A DNA stretch of 30,353 nt, taken from Ochromonas danica. Its lineage: Eukaryota; Sar; Chrysophyceae; Chromulinales; Chromulinaceae. The stretch covers positions 1-30,353 of the forward strand of contig VKHL01000235.1 in NCBI GenBank assembly GCA_015146655.1. The letters run 5' to 3'. Positions 9,370-19,074 of the stretch are shown piece by piece. The notes beneath the pieces were generated by a model. That model saw only the letters and a program-made list of their open reading frames with translations. It was not told where the DNA came from and did no database searches. The position numbers and the translations under genes were made by a program. Each line of letters begins with the position of its first letter. Position 1 is the stretch's first letter.

Positions 9370-11091
9370 TCACATCCAAATCCCACAATCAGGCAGAAAA
9401 GTGAAATTGTATCCTATTCCGATTATACTGCCCTCTTGCAATCTCCTCCAAGCACACTCTTCAGCTTCTCTCTCATCCTCTAGAACGATGCCTGCCAACA
9501 CCTCCTTTGCTTCTGTCACATACTCTAAAGACACCTTCCTCAGCCTGACATGATGCCTCACTGCTAAGACAGTCTCACATCCTGCACGAGGTATGGTCAA
9601 CTCTTCCAGCCTGTCACAACCTCTGACCACCTTGCTTACCATCTCATCGCTAAAGCTCCACGCCTCAGGTCGATATCTCAAGCTATAGATGCAGATTTTC
9701 TTTAACCCGCATACCTTCTCTATTAGCACTGCAAGACTCAAATCACTCAACCTCTCTCCCTCCATTACAATACAGTCCAACTTCTCCAAGCGAGGCAGTC
9801 CCTGCACTGCTTCTATTAGGACAGACTCTGACATCACTCCATGGAGATCAGTGAGATAAGAAGACAGCTTAGACTTGAACAACACCCAATCATCATATTG
9901 TTTGACCAAGTCGTCACAGAAGGGTTGATTGGACAGAGCCAGCATCTTGTGTTGACTTCTTTGTATTGCTGCTGAGATACAGTCCAACGCCTCCTCTTTA
10001 TCTTCTCTAGACAACAACTTTATTGAGCCCAGTGAGTAGATTAATTCATACTGATCATTGACACCAATGACATCAATGACAATACTTCTGAATAGAGAAG
10101 AATAAGTAAAGGAGATCAAGTTAGGACATAATACAAACATTTGACAAAACTTTCTCATAGCAAAGTCATCATATGAGATAGATGTCGACAACGTCAATCT
10201 CTTCAATCGAGGACAAGATCTTCCCAAATCAAACAAGAAGTCTCCTTCCATGTAATTCACTCTCTTTATCATCATACATCTTCCCAGCGTGAGTGATTCT
10301 AAATAACGTCCAAGAGAAGAGGACAGAGACGTCAATAACGCTGTCAAAGAGAGATAACCCACTGGCAAGGATAACCTCTTCAAAGGAGTAGTTTTCTCAT
10401 GAAGAAGACTCAGTATCCCATTAACAGATTCTTCACTAATTGCATCAGAAGAGAATTCCAATGTTTCCATCTGTGAGAGATGCTTCATGAGAAACTGACC
10501 TATCTTATTCAATGTGGAAGGAGAAAGAGGTGATGAGAAGTGAATGGCAATGCTTGACAAGGTGTTGGCCTCTCTCTCTCTTATCAAAGAGGAGAACACC
10601 ACGCCATTCATCTCATCACATCCACTACTATAGGTTATTCCCTTTAATCCACTGCACGCCCTCATAAAGAAGTCCACTCTCTCCTGCATGTCAGTGAAGA
10701 AGACGGAGGTTAGCGCAGGACCATCAAACAGCAAGCAGTCACCGGCACTCTCCATCTCGATGGAGTGCAGGGCTGCACAGTAGCTAGCACAGCCATCAGA
10801 CATGCTGACAAGATTTCCCAAGACACCCAGTAGCACAGGAAAGCTCTCCACTAGGAAGACTTGGCGACTAATCACCCAGTCATACCAGCTGACCAGCAAC
10901 ACGTCAGATAGTCTTCTGAGGGGAAGGCTCACCTTCACCTCTCTTAATGAACGCAACCATGCCTCACGATCTCCCTCCGCTAGACACCCTACATCCAAAC
11001 ACGACAGATCCCGCCATGACGACAACCACTCTGAGTAGACACTATGAAGAATGTCTCTGGGTAACTGCAATAGTAGAGATCTGCTGGACAT
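9370..11091 (-). CDS. F-box-like leucine-rich repeat protein (573 aa)
   Basis: A single open frame starts at the ATG complementary to 11089-11091 and ends with TGA. Residues about 8-50 (LQLPRDILHSVYSEWL and following, with DLSCLDVGC) look like a degenerate F-box, the motif that docks substrate receptors onto SKP1 of SCF ubiquitin ligases. The rest carries irregular leucine-rich repeats, for example METLEFSSD, LKRLSLPVG, RYLESLTLG, PRLKRLTLS, PRLEKLDCI and DRLEELTIP. The likely role is substrate recognition for ubiquitination, by architecture only. No intron is needed. The gene lies between two tRNA-Glu cassettes that share flanking sequence, so it may have been part of, or trapped by, a local duplication. 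Confidence 0.82.
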   Translation of the reverse strand: MSSRSLLLQLPRDILHSVYSEWLSSWRDLSCLDVGCLAEGDREAWLRSLREVKVSLPLRRLSDVLLVSWYDWVISRQVFLVESFPVLLGVLGNLVSMSDGCASYCAALHSIEMESAGDCLLFDGPALTSVFFTDMQERVDFFMRACSGLKGITYSSGCDEMNGVVFSSLIREREANTLSSIAIHFSSPLSPSTLNKIGQFLMKHLSQMETLEFSSDAISEESVNGILSLLHEKTTPLKRLSLPVGYLSLTALLTSLSSSLGRYLESLTLGRCMMIKRVNYMEGDFLFDLGRSCPRLKRLTLSTSISYDDFAMRKFCQMFVLCPNLISFTYSSLFRSIVIDVIGVNDQYELIYSLGSIKLLSREDKEEALDCISAAIQRSQHKMLALSNQPFCDDLVKQYDDWVLFKSKLSSYLTDLHGVMSESVLIEAVQGLPRLEKLDCIVMEGERLSDLSLAVLIEKVCGLKKICIYSLRYRPEAWSFSDEMVSKVVRGCDRLEELTIPRAGCETVLAVRHHVRLRKVSLEYVTEAKEVLAGIVLEDEREAEECAWRRLQEGSIIGIGYNFTFLPDCGIWM

Positions 11092-11244
11092 GGTCTATAG
11101 AATACAATCTAGTCAACCCACCTCTCAAACTGTCCTCACTATGATAAGCAACCAATCAATCAATCAATCTACTGAGATAACTCAGTCAATCGGTCAATTA
11201 AAGGAATGGAATGAAAATAGATCTTTCTTTGATATTCTACTACT

Positions 11245-11257
11245 CTGGCTACTTATT
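11245..11257 (+). promoter_or_regulatory. conserved element upstream of tRNA-Glu copy 2
   Basis: CTGGCTACTTATT begins 39 bp before the tRNA. It differs from the corresponding 13 bases of copies 1 and 3 by one base, while the DNA between it and the tRNA is largely different. Confidence 0.5.
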
Positions 11258-11283
11258 CAGTGCTATCTACACGAAAAACAAGC

Positions 11284-11355
11284 TCCTTCGTAGTCTAATG
11301 GTTAGGATATGAGATTCTCATTCTCGAGATCCGGGTTCGATTCCCGGCGAAGGAA
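11284..11355 (+). tRNA. tRNA-Glu (anticodon CTC), copy 2
   Basis: 72 nt, identical base for base to copy 1, with a complete cloverleaf and the CTC anticodon. It lies about 190 bp upstream of the F-box/LRR gene's ATG, on the opposite strand to that gene. The 3' flank shares long stretches with copy 1. Confidence 0.97.
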
Positions 11356-11362
11356 CACTAAC

Positions 11363-11366
11363 TTTT
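11363..11366 (+). terminator. Pol III terminator of tRNA-Glu copy 2
   Basis: Four T residues start 8 nt after the tRNA 3' end. Confidence 0.7.
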
Positions 11367-11557
11367 GCATTTATTCCGCAGTTTTATTCATTCTGTCGTG
11401 TCTATTTTATCGATGAAAGTTGTTGCTATTATATCAGCTTCTCACCAATCTGTTCTTTAGATATGGTATGTGAGTTCAGTGCGGTATTGTTCTTACTGCT
11501 GTCTGTTGCTCATAAAATGTTGTCTGATTGGCAATAGTAACAACCACTTGGAGTAAC

Positions 11558-11585
11558 TCCTTCTATTACATTCCTGGCAAAGGAA
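11558..11585 (+). pseudogene. possible tRNA-Glu remnant with internal deletion
   Basis: The stretch opens with TCCTTCTA and closes with ATTCCTGGCAAAGGAA. These resemble the 5' acceptor and the T-arm/3' acceptor of the intact tRNA-Glu (TCCTTCGTA and ATTCCCGGCGAAGGAA), with the middle about 45 nt missing. It lies 202 nt after the intact gene. A weaker match sits in the matching place after copy 1 (9203-9231). The match is short and could be chance. Confidence 0.35.
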
Positions 11586-11861
11586 TAGTGCGTTGTTGAC
11601 CCTTGTTGGCTAGTTGAAATCTCTATCTGTGCAAACTACTATTCTTTTTCTATCTCTTTGGGAGAAAGAAGATCATTGCGGTAAGAAACGGACAGTTCTC
11701 TTATTACAGTCATTCTTTGATCCCATCCACCAGGCCACTAACTGCTGGCCATGGAAAGATGGAGGCAAATGACTTACAAACAAAACCTCAATAACTAACC
11801 GACACTCAGTATTATTGATAATGCATATCTGCGTCATGTATATGTTCTAGAAACTCTACTA

Positions 11862-12815
11862 TCAATGGTGTTTTCCCACTATATTGCGAAATTTATCGCA
11901 TTGCATGTTAGTCACGGTATGATTCATCTCTGTAGGAAAGCAATTGTTCATCACCTCATACTTGGGAAAGCAGAAGGTGCCATTAGAGATATGTCGCACG
12001 ACAGCGACGGGCACGAGCTCCACAGGCTTCGGGCAAGTGCTCACCTGGTAGTGCCGAGACTGCCACAGCTCGAACTGCTCGGGATTGAAGGGCAAAGTTC
12101 GAGTCTTCCTCAAAGAGTGGTAGTATTCCATTCGCTTGCCAATGACCTTCGAAGCAGCTTCTCGTGTCATGAGCTGAAACCGCATGTTCAATCCGTTCCA
12201 TACCAGGCAGTTCTTCATCACCATGTCACACTCCCCACCCTTGAAAAACGGCAGTAAGTCAGAGATATTGAGAGGCTTGAAATAGTATGCGTCTTCTCGA
12301 GTGGATATGACGTAGTCGAAGACAGTGTTGTGCAGGCGCTCCTCCGCCACGATGGTGTCGTAGCAGTTCTCCTGCATGCGATACATGTTGAGGATGCTGT
12401 CCTGCTCATTTTTGTACTGCTCGATACGATCTGGACGACCACCCATCACTTTTTGCCACTCGGCCATGGTGAGAGGGGCAAGGAACCGCACGGAGTGTAA
12501 GTGGCTGTTGGTCTGGTGGTAGGCTGTGAAGAGGTAGTCCAAGGAGTCGGTCAGCTTCTGGTCGCCCACGGGAGTGGGTTGAAAAGAGAGCTGTGAGTCA
12601 GTATTGTAAACTACGCGATTGTTCTGGTTGTGCTGCACGGTGAGGAAGACAGTGAAGGTCACGGAGGGATTGGCCTGCACGAGACCATTTACGAGGAAAT
12701 CAGGGAAAAGACGACCAAGCTGACCTCCCACACAGACAGCAATGTTAGTAGAGTGAACCACTACATTGGCAAGGATGATGAGAAGAAATTGGAGAATGAG
12801 GATCAACCACATCAT
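11862..12815 (-). CDS. secreted or type II membrane protein, possibly glycosyltransferase-like (317 aa)
   Basis: A single exon. Residues 2-21 (MWLILILQFLLIILANVVVH) form a hydrophobic signal peptide or signal anchor. The lumenal part has several Cys and possible N-glycosylation sites (NIS, NGT, NHT). The central stretch VISTREDAYYFKPLNIS, then GLNMRFQLMTREAASKVIG, has the feel of a Golgi/ER glycosyltransferase-like domain, where an acidic pair after a beta strand would bind a nucleotide-sugar metal; this is inference, and I do not recognise the family with certainty. Start: the first ATG, just before the hydrophobic stretch. The gene diverges from the Pol I subunit gene across a 466-bp shared upstream region. 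Confidence 0.7.
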   Translation of the reverse strand: MMWLILILQFLLIILANVVVHSTNIAVCVGGQLGRLFPDFLVNGLVQANPSVTFTVFLTVQHNQNNRVVYNTDSQLSFQPTPVGDQKLTDSLDYLFTAYHQTNSHLHSVRFLAPLTMAEWQKVMGGRPDRIEQYKNEQDSILNMYRMQENCYDTIVAEERLHNTVFDYVISTREDAYYFKPLNISDLLPFFKGGECDMVMKNCLVWNGLNMRFQLMTREAASKVIGKRMEYYHSLRKTRTLPFNPEQFELWQSRHYQVSTCPKPVELVPVAVVRHISNGTFCFPKYEVMNNCFPTEMNHTVTNMQCDKFRNIVGKHH

Positions 12816-13281
12816 GTTTGATCAAATGATTAATGTTCCTGTCCTTTGGTTTGACTCGCAGCGGGTGAATATGCGCAATGGTGGAGGAAGAGCAGACATT
12901 GACTATTGTTAGGGTGCGTGGTAACACTCGAAACATGTCACAAAACATGTCACACTTTCCTGCAGTGAAGTTGTTGCGTCATGCTATTGCGCCGTGTACT
13001 TTATGTGAGCATTCTTGTGGCCTACGAAGCAGAGCATTTCCTTACGACTTTAAAATTCTTCAACGGATGCACAATGCTCATCAAAAATATTCCGATTTTG
13101 GTTGCATGGTTGACGCTTCCCCTGCTGTGAGAGAGGCTAGCCGAATATCCGAGAATGCGAATATCCGAAAGTGGTCAGTCTCGACGAGGCGAGGGGTTGA
13201 ATGGTTGTTATCGTGTTGGTCTCAAACAATCAGCACAACTCACTCAGTCTTCCTTGTCGACTCCGTGCAGTCTCGTCGACG
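12816..13281. promoter_or_regulatory. shared upstream region of the membrane-protein and Pol I subunit genes
   Basis: This 466-bp gap separates two divergent start codons and so should hold both promoters. It contains a short tandem AAACATGTCACA-type repeat near 12931-12954 and two copies of CGAATATCCGA at 13142-13152 and 13158-13168, spaced 16 bp, about 115-140 bp before the Pol I ATG. An open frame runs through part of it but shows no protein-like features. Confidence 0.55.
13142..13168. repeat. two direct repeats of CGAATATCCGA, 16-bp period
   Basis: Exact 11-bp copies at 13142-13152 and 13158-13168. CGAATATCCGA is partly palindromic around ATAT. The position upstream of the Pol I gene suggests a factor site; this is inference. 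Confidence 0.6.
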
Positions 13282-16200
13282 ATGACCCAAGAAAGCAAAG
13301 AAGTTGTTCCCTCCTTTGCGCAGAAGCTCATTGATGAACCAACTCATCAAAAGCTCAAGTTCCTCGTGGCCCCCCACGTGGAGAGCTTCGACTACTTCGT
13401 GGAGTATGGCTTGGATGACGCAGTGGCGGATATCCCCACCATGTGCATAGATCTCGATGAGAACTTCTCAGTCAAGATGGAGATTCTTCGTGCTGAGTTG
13501 GGCTACCCCACAAGATTCAATCAAGGCTTGGAAGTGCCCATCACGCCCCGTGAGGCGCGCGAGAGCCACACGACCTATGCTGGCCGACTCAATGCTAGTA
13601 TCCGCATTACCGTGGAAGGGTCTATGACCAACACTGTGGTCTTACCCGTTAGCTTGGGCGAGCTGCCCGTCATGGTCATGTCGCATCGCTGCCAACTGCG
13701 CCACCTCACGCCCCCCAAGCTAGTAGAGATGAAAGAAGAGTCTGCTGAGCTTGGTGGATACTTCGTCTTGCGTGGTATTGAGCGTGTCATTCGTCTATTA
13801 CAAGTACAAAGACGTAACTATGCCATGGCCATTGAACGTTCCAATTATCGCAATCGTGGCACAAACTATTCCGACAAGGGTGTGGCCATGCGATGCGTGC
13901 GCAAAGATCAATCCTCTGTCACCAACACTCTGCACTACCTCAATAGCGGTGGTGCTACCTTGAGATTCGTCCTGCGAAAGCAAGAGTTCTTGCTGCCTGT
14001 CGTGTTGGTGGCCAAAGCGCTTTTCCCACTTTCCGACAAGGAGCTTTTCGATCGAATCGTTGCTGGTGATCATGCTAATACTTTCTTGACAACACGTCTC
14101 GAGTTACTACTGCGTGATTTCAAATCCTTTGGTCTCTTCACACGGTCAGCTTGCTTATCGTATCTTGGTGCATTGTTTCGCGGATCGATGCCGAATATCT
14201 CCAACCAGATGTCCGACGAGGAGGTCGGCGTCTTCCTCATCCAGAGATACATCTTCATCCATGTAGAGAGCTTTGCAGATAAGTTCGAAGTGTTGATTCA
14301 TATGCTACGCAAGCTCTTCGCTTTCGTTCAAGGCGATTGCGCGGCGGACAATACCGACGCGTTGATGAACCACGAGCTGCTCCTGCCTGGCCACCTCATT
14401 GGCATCTATGTCAAGGAGAAGATCGAAGAAGGTCTCTTAGCAGTCAAGCAGCAAGCCTTCCGAGACTATCGCATGAACTCAGTCAAGTTCACGTCAGAGT
14501 TAACACAAAACATGAATCGTCTGTTCCAACGCTATCTGGACCGATCTTTGAACACTTTGGGACAGAAGATCGCCAGCTTTCTATCCACAGGAAACATCGT
14601 TACTTCTACAGGCATGGATCTCATGCAAGTGTCAGGCTATACTATCGTAGCAGAGCGATTGAACTATCTGCGCTATCTCAGTCACTTCCAGTCTGTGCAC
14701 AGAGGACAGTTTTTCACTACCATGAAGACCACCGCGGTGCGTAAGCTATTGCCTGAATCATGGGGATTCTTATGTCCTGTGCACACACCTGATGGCGGTC
14801 CTTGTGGTTTGTTGAATCACTTGGCGAAGGATGCCATTGTCTTGAGCTATCCGCCCTCTCTCAAATCCCCCTCCACATCCTCAGGTCCCCTGCCACGGCC
14901 TGCTGGCATCTCTCCTGCGGTTCTATGCTCTCGTCGCTCCATTCAACAGCTATTGGCGAACTATGGCCTAGTGGCGGGAGGAGTGAATGCAGGCGACGGC
15001 CAGCCCATCCTCAACGCGCGCTCTTACCTGCCCGTCCTTCTCGACGGTGTGCCTCTTGGAGGAGTGGCAATGAGTCAAGCACCTCAACTTGTCGCTGTTC
15101 TTCGACAGTTAAAGCAGAATGCTCTCTTGGACACTAACTCCACCATCGGTGGAGTGACTGGTTACCTCGAGCCTTCCACTGAGATTGCTTACGTCCCACA
15201 CATGCGCGATCTCTTGGAGGAAGAGCAATCCTCCTCTAACGTTGTTCGCGGAGCTTTCCCTGGTCTGTACCTCTTCACCCAGCCTGGTCGCTTCATTCGA
15301 CCTGTCTATAACCTGCAACTGCGCGGCAAGGAGTATATCGGACCGTTAGAGCAAGTCTTCCTCATGGTTGCGGTCACGCCCTCTGAGGTCCAAGCCAATG
15401 CTGGGTATTCTCATTTAGAGCTCTCTGCGCAGACAATGTTATCACAAGTTGCTTCACTCACTCCTTACAGCGACTACAACCAGTCCCCTCGTAACATGTA
15501 TCAATGCCAGATGGGCAAGCAGACCATGGGCACACCTACCCATGCCTTGAGAACACGCACAGACAATAAGCTCTACCGCATTCTCAATGCCCAAGCTCCT
15601 CTCGTGCAAACACAATTCCAAAGCCACTATGTCATGGACGAGTACCCACAAGGTTGTAATGCCGTTGTGGCGGTCATCTCTTACACTGGATATGATATGG
15701 AAGATGCTATGATTATTAGCAAGTCATCATGGGAACGTGGGTTTGGTTATGGATATGTCTACAAGACGAAAGTGATTGACTTGGACGAGGAGGAGAAGCG
15801 CCTGGCCAGCAACACTTTCAAACCTCGTCTGCGCTTCTCTAATATCCGCCTCGCCTCTGCTGAAGTCACTCTCTCCTCACCTACTCGAGCGGGTGGAAAG
15901 GGAATGACTTCACAGTTAGCTGCAGAGAACTTCTGTGGAGAGTTAGATAGTGATGGATTACCCAATGAAGGTGTAGAAATCCCTCCACACAGTCCTCTGG
16001 TCTGCTTCGTGGACGAGGACACGGGCAGTCATCATGTGGTATTGCATAAAGAAGGTGAGACTGCCTATGTCGAGACTGTTCGCATTCTAGGAACTTCTTC
16101 TTCCGCCACGTTACGGAAAGTGAGCATTACCTTACGCTATCCTCGAAAACCAATCATTGGAGACAAGTTCTCCTCTCGACACGGTCAGAAAGGAACTCTC

Positions 16201-17047
16201 TCCGTGCTATGGCCACAGGAGAACATGCCCTTCTCAGAGACTGGCATGGTACCTGATGTCTTGATCAACCCTCATGCCTTCCCCAGTCGTATGACTATTG
16301 GCATGTTGATCGAGTCCATGGCTGGCAAGAGTGGCGCCTTGCAAGGCATCTTCCAAGATGGCACACCTTTCCAATTCCATGAAGAGAATCGTGTCGTAGA
16401 TCATCTTGGAGATCAACTTCGTGCTGCTGGATATTCTTATTATGGTTCTGAGCCTCTCTATAATGGTCTGACGGGACAGGTGATGAAGGCGGACATCTTC
16501 TTAGGTGTGGTCTTCTACCAACGTTTGCGGTGAGTTTGTCTTCTTGATTGATTGTCTTTCGTTTTAGGATGATCTGATCGGTTGTGTTTGTTTGTTTGTG
16601 TTGTACAGGCACATGGTTAGTGATAAGAGTCAAGTGCGTTCGACAGGTCCAGTCAATGCAATCACTCGTCAACCTGTCAAAGGTCGTAAGAAACATGGTG
16701 GTATTCGTCTCGGTGAGATGGAACGTGATGCTTTGCTCAGTCACGGTGTCGCCTTCTGCTTACAAGACCGTCTCATGAACTGCTCGGACAGCCACACAGC
16801 GCATGTTTGCGCTAAATGCGGTCATCTCCTCACAGTCTACCAGCAGCCTTTGGCACAATCCTCTGCATCGGGTACGTCCAGCCAACATATCGCCACAGCA
16901 GGTCTGCGAACTCCTTGGAGACAAACCTGTGCGCTTTGCAAGTCTTCAGAAGACGTGCGCACGTTAGATCTGCCGTATGTCTTCCGCTACCTCGCCAACG
17001 AATTGGCGGGTATGGGTGTGCGATTGTCATTGCGACTCTCCGACTAG
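13282..17047 (+). CDS. RPA2: RNA polymerase I second-largest subunit (RPA2/RPA135), 1228 aa
   Basis: Exons are 13282-16529 and 16609-17047. They join in the conserved FYQRLR|HMVSDKSQVRSTGP, with the Arg codon split by the intron. The protein forms half of the catalytic centre of RNA polymerase I, which makes pre-rRNA in the nucleolus. Diagnostic segments are GYDMEDAMIISKSSWERGFG (residues 803-822), GDKFSSRHGQKG (960-971) and WGFLCPVHTPDGGPCGLLNH. The C-terminal zinc site is C1150-x2-C1153 and C1190-x2-C1193. MPFSETGMVPDVLINPHAFP and MLIESMAGKSGAL match Pol I rather than Pol II or III. The length is normal. I chose ATG 13282 (MTQESKEV); the frame stays open to 13201, but the added residues look like leader sequence. 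Confidence 0.97.
16530..16608 (+). other. 79-nt intron of the Pol I subunit gene
   Basis: GTGAGT donor after CG of a split Arg codon and TTGTACAG acceptor. A T/G-rich tract precedes the acceptor. Reading through would stop at once (TGA at 16531-16533), so removal is required for the zinc-binding C-terminus. Confidence 0.93.
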
Positions 17048-17262
17048 AAAGATTGTAAAGTAATACTACTATGCTACTAGATCATCATCATCATACTAGT
17101 TTATCACTTCATACTGATTGGACTAATCGAGTGAAAACCTCTTTAAGACACATTACAGACAGACGATACGACTACCACGACAAACCACACACCTCCTCCT
17201 TCCTAGCAGTACCACTAGCGCTAACAAGAAGAGGTACAGTAGGTGGGTGTTGAAGTGGTTGA

Positions 17263-18447
17263 CTATTGGAAGAGGGCGGGGAAGCAGACGACCACCGCGG
17301 AGATGTTGTCGCTGCTCTCCATTTCCAGCGCGAAGTCAATCAACGCCACGGCCGCAGCCTGGGCATATCCTTTGCTCTCCTGTCCGTTGCTATCACTATT
17401 AGCCTTGGCTGCTGTCTCCTTCGCGTTCCTCACGTGGCCTGAGACGAAGCTAACGGCATGTTCGTTCTTTAAGACGTCCCAGACGCCATCGCAGGCCACG
17501 ACCAACACCTCGTCCTCCTTCGGATCTCGCCTTCGCACGGCAATGTCAGGATAGGCGATCACTAAATGGTCTTTATCAGTCTTAGCATGAGAAGAGATCT
17601 TGTAGGTGAAGTCGCCCAAGGCTCGACTCATCGCAAGCATTCCATTGACACGATTCCACGCCACAAAGCCTCCAGCTTTCTCAATACGTTCCATCTCCAA
17701 GGGTAACTCAGGTTTATGATCTTCACTCAAGGCAACAACTTGTGAGGTTGTTCCTAAGATACAACGACTGTCTCCAAGGTTAGCACAGAAAATGTGTGTT
17801 GGCGTGATGAGGGAACAGACGGCAGCACAGCCTGCCTCGTTGATCACCTCGATCTCCTCGCCATCCTCCTTCACTAGCACAGCTCGCAGAGCGCGATCCA
17901 AGTCAACAAAGGCCTGTACCAAGGCTTGCTCCACGAGATCCACCCCTGCTTGACTCTGTCGCTGGGTGGCAGACAAGGCGAGATAGGCTTTCCATTGGCT
18001 AGTGCTCTCCAGTGTGGGGATGAGATGCTGTGCGGCATGTTCAGCGACCAAGATGCCGCAGTGACCTGGTAGACACAGACAGAGCAGCAGTCCATGGCAT
18101 GGCATGGTAGGGTATGGGAGGAGTGAGTGAGTGAAGTGCAGGGAGAGGCTTGCAAGGCAGGGCTTACCGTCGAAGACAGCCACCATGACATGGTCTGGTA
18201 AGGTCGTCAGAGGGTCAATGATGTGCTTGTCTTCCATACTGACTCGCAGGCCTTGCATCGCGGCATGGCCAATCTCCAAACCATTCAGATATCTGTTTTC
18301 CAGGTCCAGCTTCTCTGTCTTGGGCTTGGTTAGGAAGAAGGAGGAGAGGTCATCATCCCTCGCAGTGGCTTGGCGCTTGGCAGGGCGCTTTGAAGCGAAG
18401 GAAGGTCTTCGATGCAGAGGCAGCCACATCGATCGCGTCGTTGTCAT
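17263..18447 (-). CDS. PP2C-type (PPM) protein serine/threonine phosphatase, 360 aa after splicing
   Basis: Exons (minus strand) are 18447-18168 and 18065-17263. The product is a metal-dependent PPM phosphatase. PPM motifs in order: GLRVSMEDKH (67-75), VFDGHCG (91-97, the usual DGHGG with Cys for the first of its last two Gly), GCAAVCSL (172-179), NLGDSR (189-194), DHKP (209-212), GMLAMSRALGD (235-245), CDGVWDVL (285-292) and SSDNIS (344-349). Metal-binding Asp residues are D93, D286 and D346, with the early acidic pair E72-D73. The N-terminal 40 residues are basic and unlike the family core. The intron is a multiple of three and without stops, so an unspliced product is also possible. The gene converges on the Pol I gene, 215 bp away. 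Confidence 0.95.
   Translation of the reverse strand: MTTTRSMWLPLHRRPSFASKRPAKRQATARDDDLSSFFLTKPKTEKLDLENRYLNGLEIGHAAMQGLRVSMEDKHIIDPLTTLPDHVMVAVFDGKPCLASLSLHFTHSLLPYPTMPCHGLLLCLCLPGHCGILVAEHAAQHLIPTLESTSQWKAYLALSATQRQSQAGVDLVEQALVQAFVDLDRALRAVLVKEDGEEIEVINEAGCAAVCSLITPTHIFCANLGDSRCILGTTSQVVALSEDHKPELPLEMERIEKAGGFVAWNRVNGMLAMSRALGDFTYKISSHAKTDKDHLVIAYPDIAVRRRDPKEDEVLVVACDGVWDVLKNEHAVSFVSGHVRNAKETAAKANSDSNGQESKGYAQAAAVALIDFALEMESSDNISAVVVCFPALFQ
18066..18167 (-). other. 102-nt in-frame intron of the PP2C gene
   Basis: On the minus strand GTAAGCCC opens it and CTACCAG closes it. It sits inside the Gly codon of the DGHCG motif. Its length is 34 codons and it has no stop in frame. The motif is only restored when it is removed. 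Confidence 0.9.
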
Positions 18448-18702
18448 TCATTCCCTCACCAGACCCAAACCCTCGAAAGAAGACTTTTAACTCGTTAAAG
18501 AAGACTTTCCTGTCGTCTCTTAACATCACTAACACTGCTTTTCAACAGATTTTCGTGTGGATAAGTACAACAAACTAACTAGTCTGCGCATGCCAACCAA
18601 AAATATCATACCACATAGTAGATTGTTGATTGTGGTCGAAGCAAGTTATAAGCTAGCACTATAGCTGCAATACATCAATAAAAGGAAGGCTAAACAAAAT
18701 GC

Positions 18703-18706
18703 AAAA
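18703..18706 (-). terminator. Pol III terminator of tRNA-Glu copy 3
   Basis: Four T residues on the minus strand, starting 8 nt past the tRNA 3' end, in the same CACTAACTTTTGCAT context as copy 2. Confidence 0.7.
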
Positions 18707-18713
18707 GTTAGTG

Positions 18714-18785
18714 TTCCTTCGCCGGGAATCGAACCCGGATCTCGAGAATGAGAATCTCATATCCTAACCATTAGACTACGAAGGA
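18714..18785 (-). tRNA. tRNA-Glu (anticodon CTC), copy 3
   Basis: 72 nt on the minus strand, identical to the other two copies. The 3' flank keeps the first 22 or so bases and later CTTTTATTGAT/TATTG words of copy 1, with a gap between. This suggests an older duplicate in inverted orientation. Confidence 0.97.
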
Positions 18786-18810
18786 GCTGTTCTTGTCAGT
18801 AGATTATAGG

Positions 18811-18824
18811 CAATAAATAGCCAG
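18811..18824 (-). promoter_or_regulatory. conserved element upstream of tRNA-Glu copy 3
   Basis: CTGGCTATTTATTG on the minus strand, identical to copy 1 and beginning 39 bp before the tRNA. The following bases (CCTAT) also resemble copy 1. Confidence 0.55.
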
Positions 18825-19074
18825 TGGTTAGGGGATACATACCGTTGGTTGTAATTGTTGTGATGAAAGGAATATGTTACTAAGTCAGAGGCTATTAGCT
18901 AGCTTTACAACATTATCACACAAAAGCTCTTTCTCAAATGGACAGAATTACAGTTTATACACATCGCCAGACAATAAAAGGTGAAGCACTAATCACGATC
19001 ACTAATCCCTCATATAACAATATAATATACAAGTGTGATATATATATCATAATACTAACTTTTCTGATTCCTTA

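Larger units (their letters stand above)
11092..11861. other. intergenic region around tRNA-Glu copy 2
   Basis: It contains an AATC-rich short repeat near 11150-11170, the tRNA at 11284-11355, its duplicated 3' flank, and a tRNA-like remnant at 11558-11585. No protein gene is seen. Confidence 0.75.
18448..19074. other. intergenic region with tRNA-Glu copy 3
   Basis: The right end holds the 3' flank of the LRR gene and the left end the upstream region of the PP2C gene. It is AT-rich, with TATATATAT near 19040. Apart from the tRNA no gene is seen. Confidence 0.75.

Noticed and set aside
13201-13281. Upstream ATG as start of the Pol I subunit
   Set aside because: The added 27 residues are unlike any RPA2 N-terminus; the ATG at 13282 gives a typical start and length.
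12878-13285. Open frame upstream of the Pol I gene
   Set aside because: Its composition is not protein-like, it overlaps the Pol I start in another frame, and it lies where the divergent promoter should be.
8790-18785. tRNA-derived SINE family
   Set aside because: The tRNAs are intact and identical, homology also extends upstream of the transcription start, each has a Pol III terminator within 10 nt, and no A-rich tail or target-site duplication is seen.
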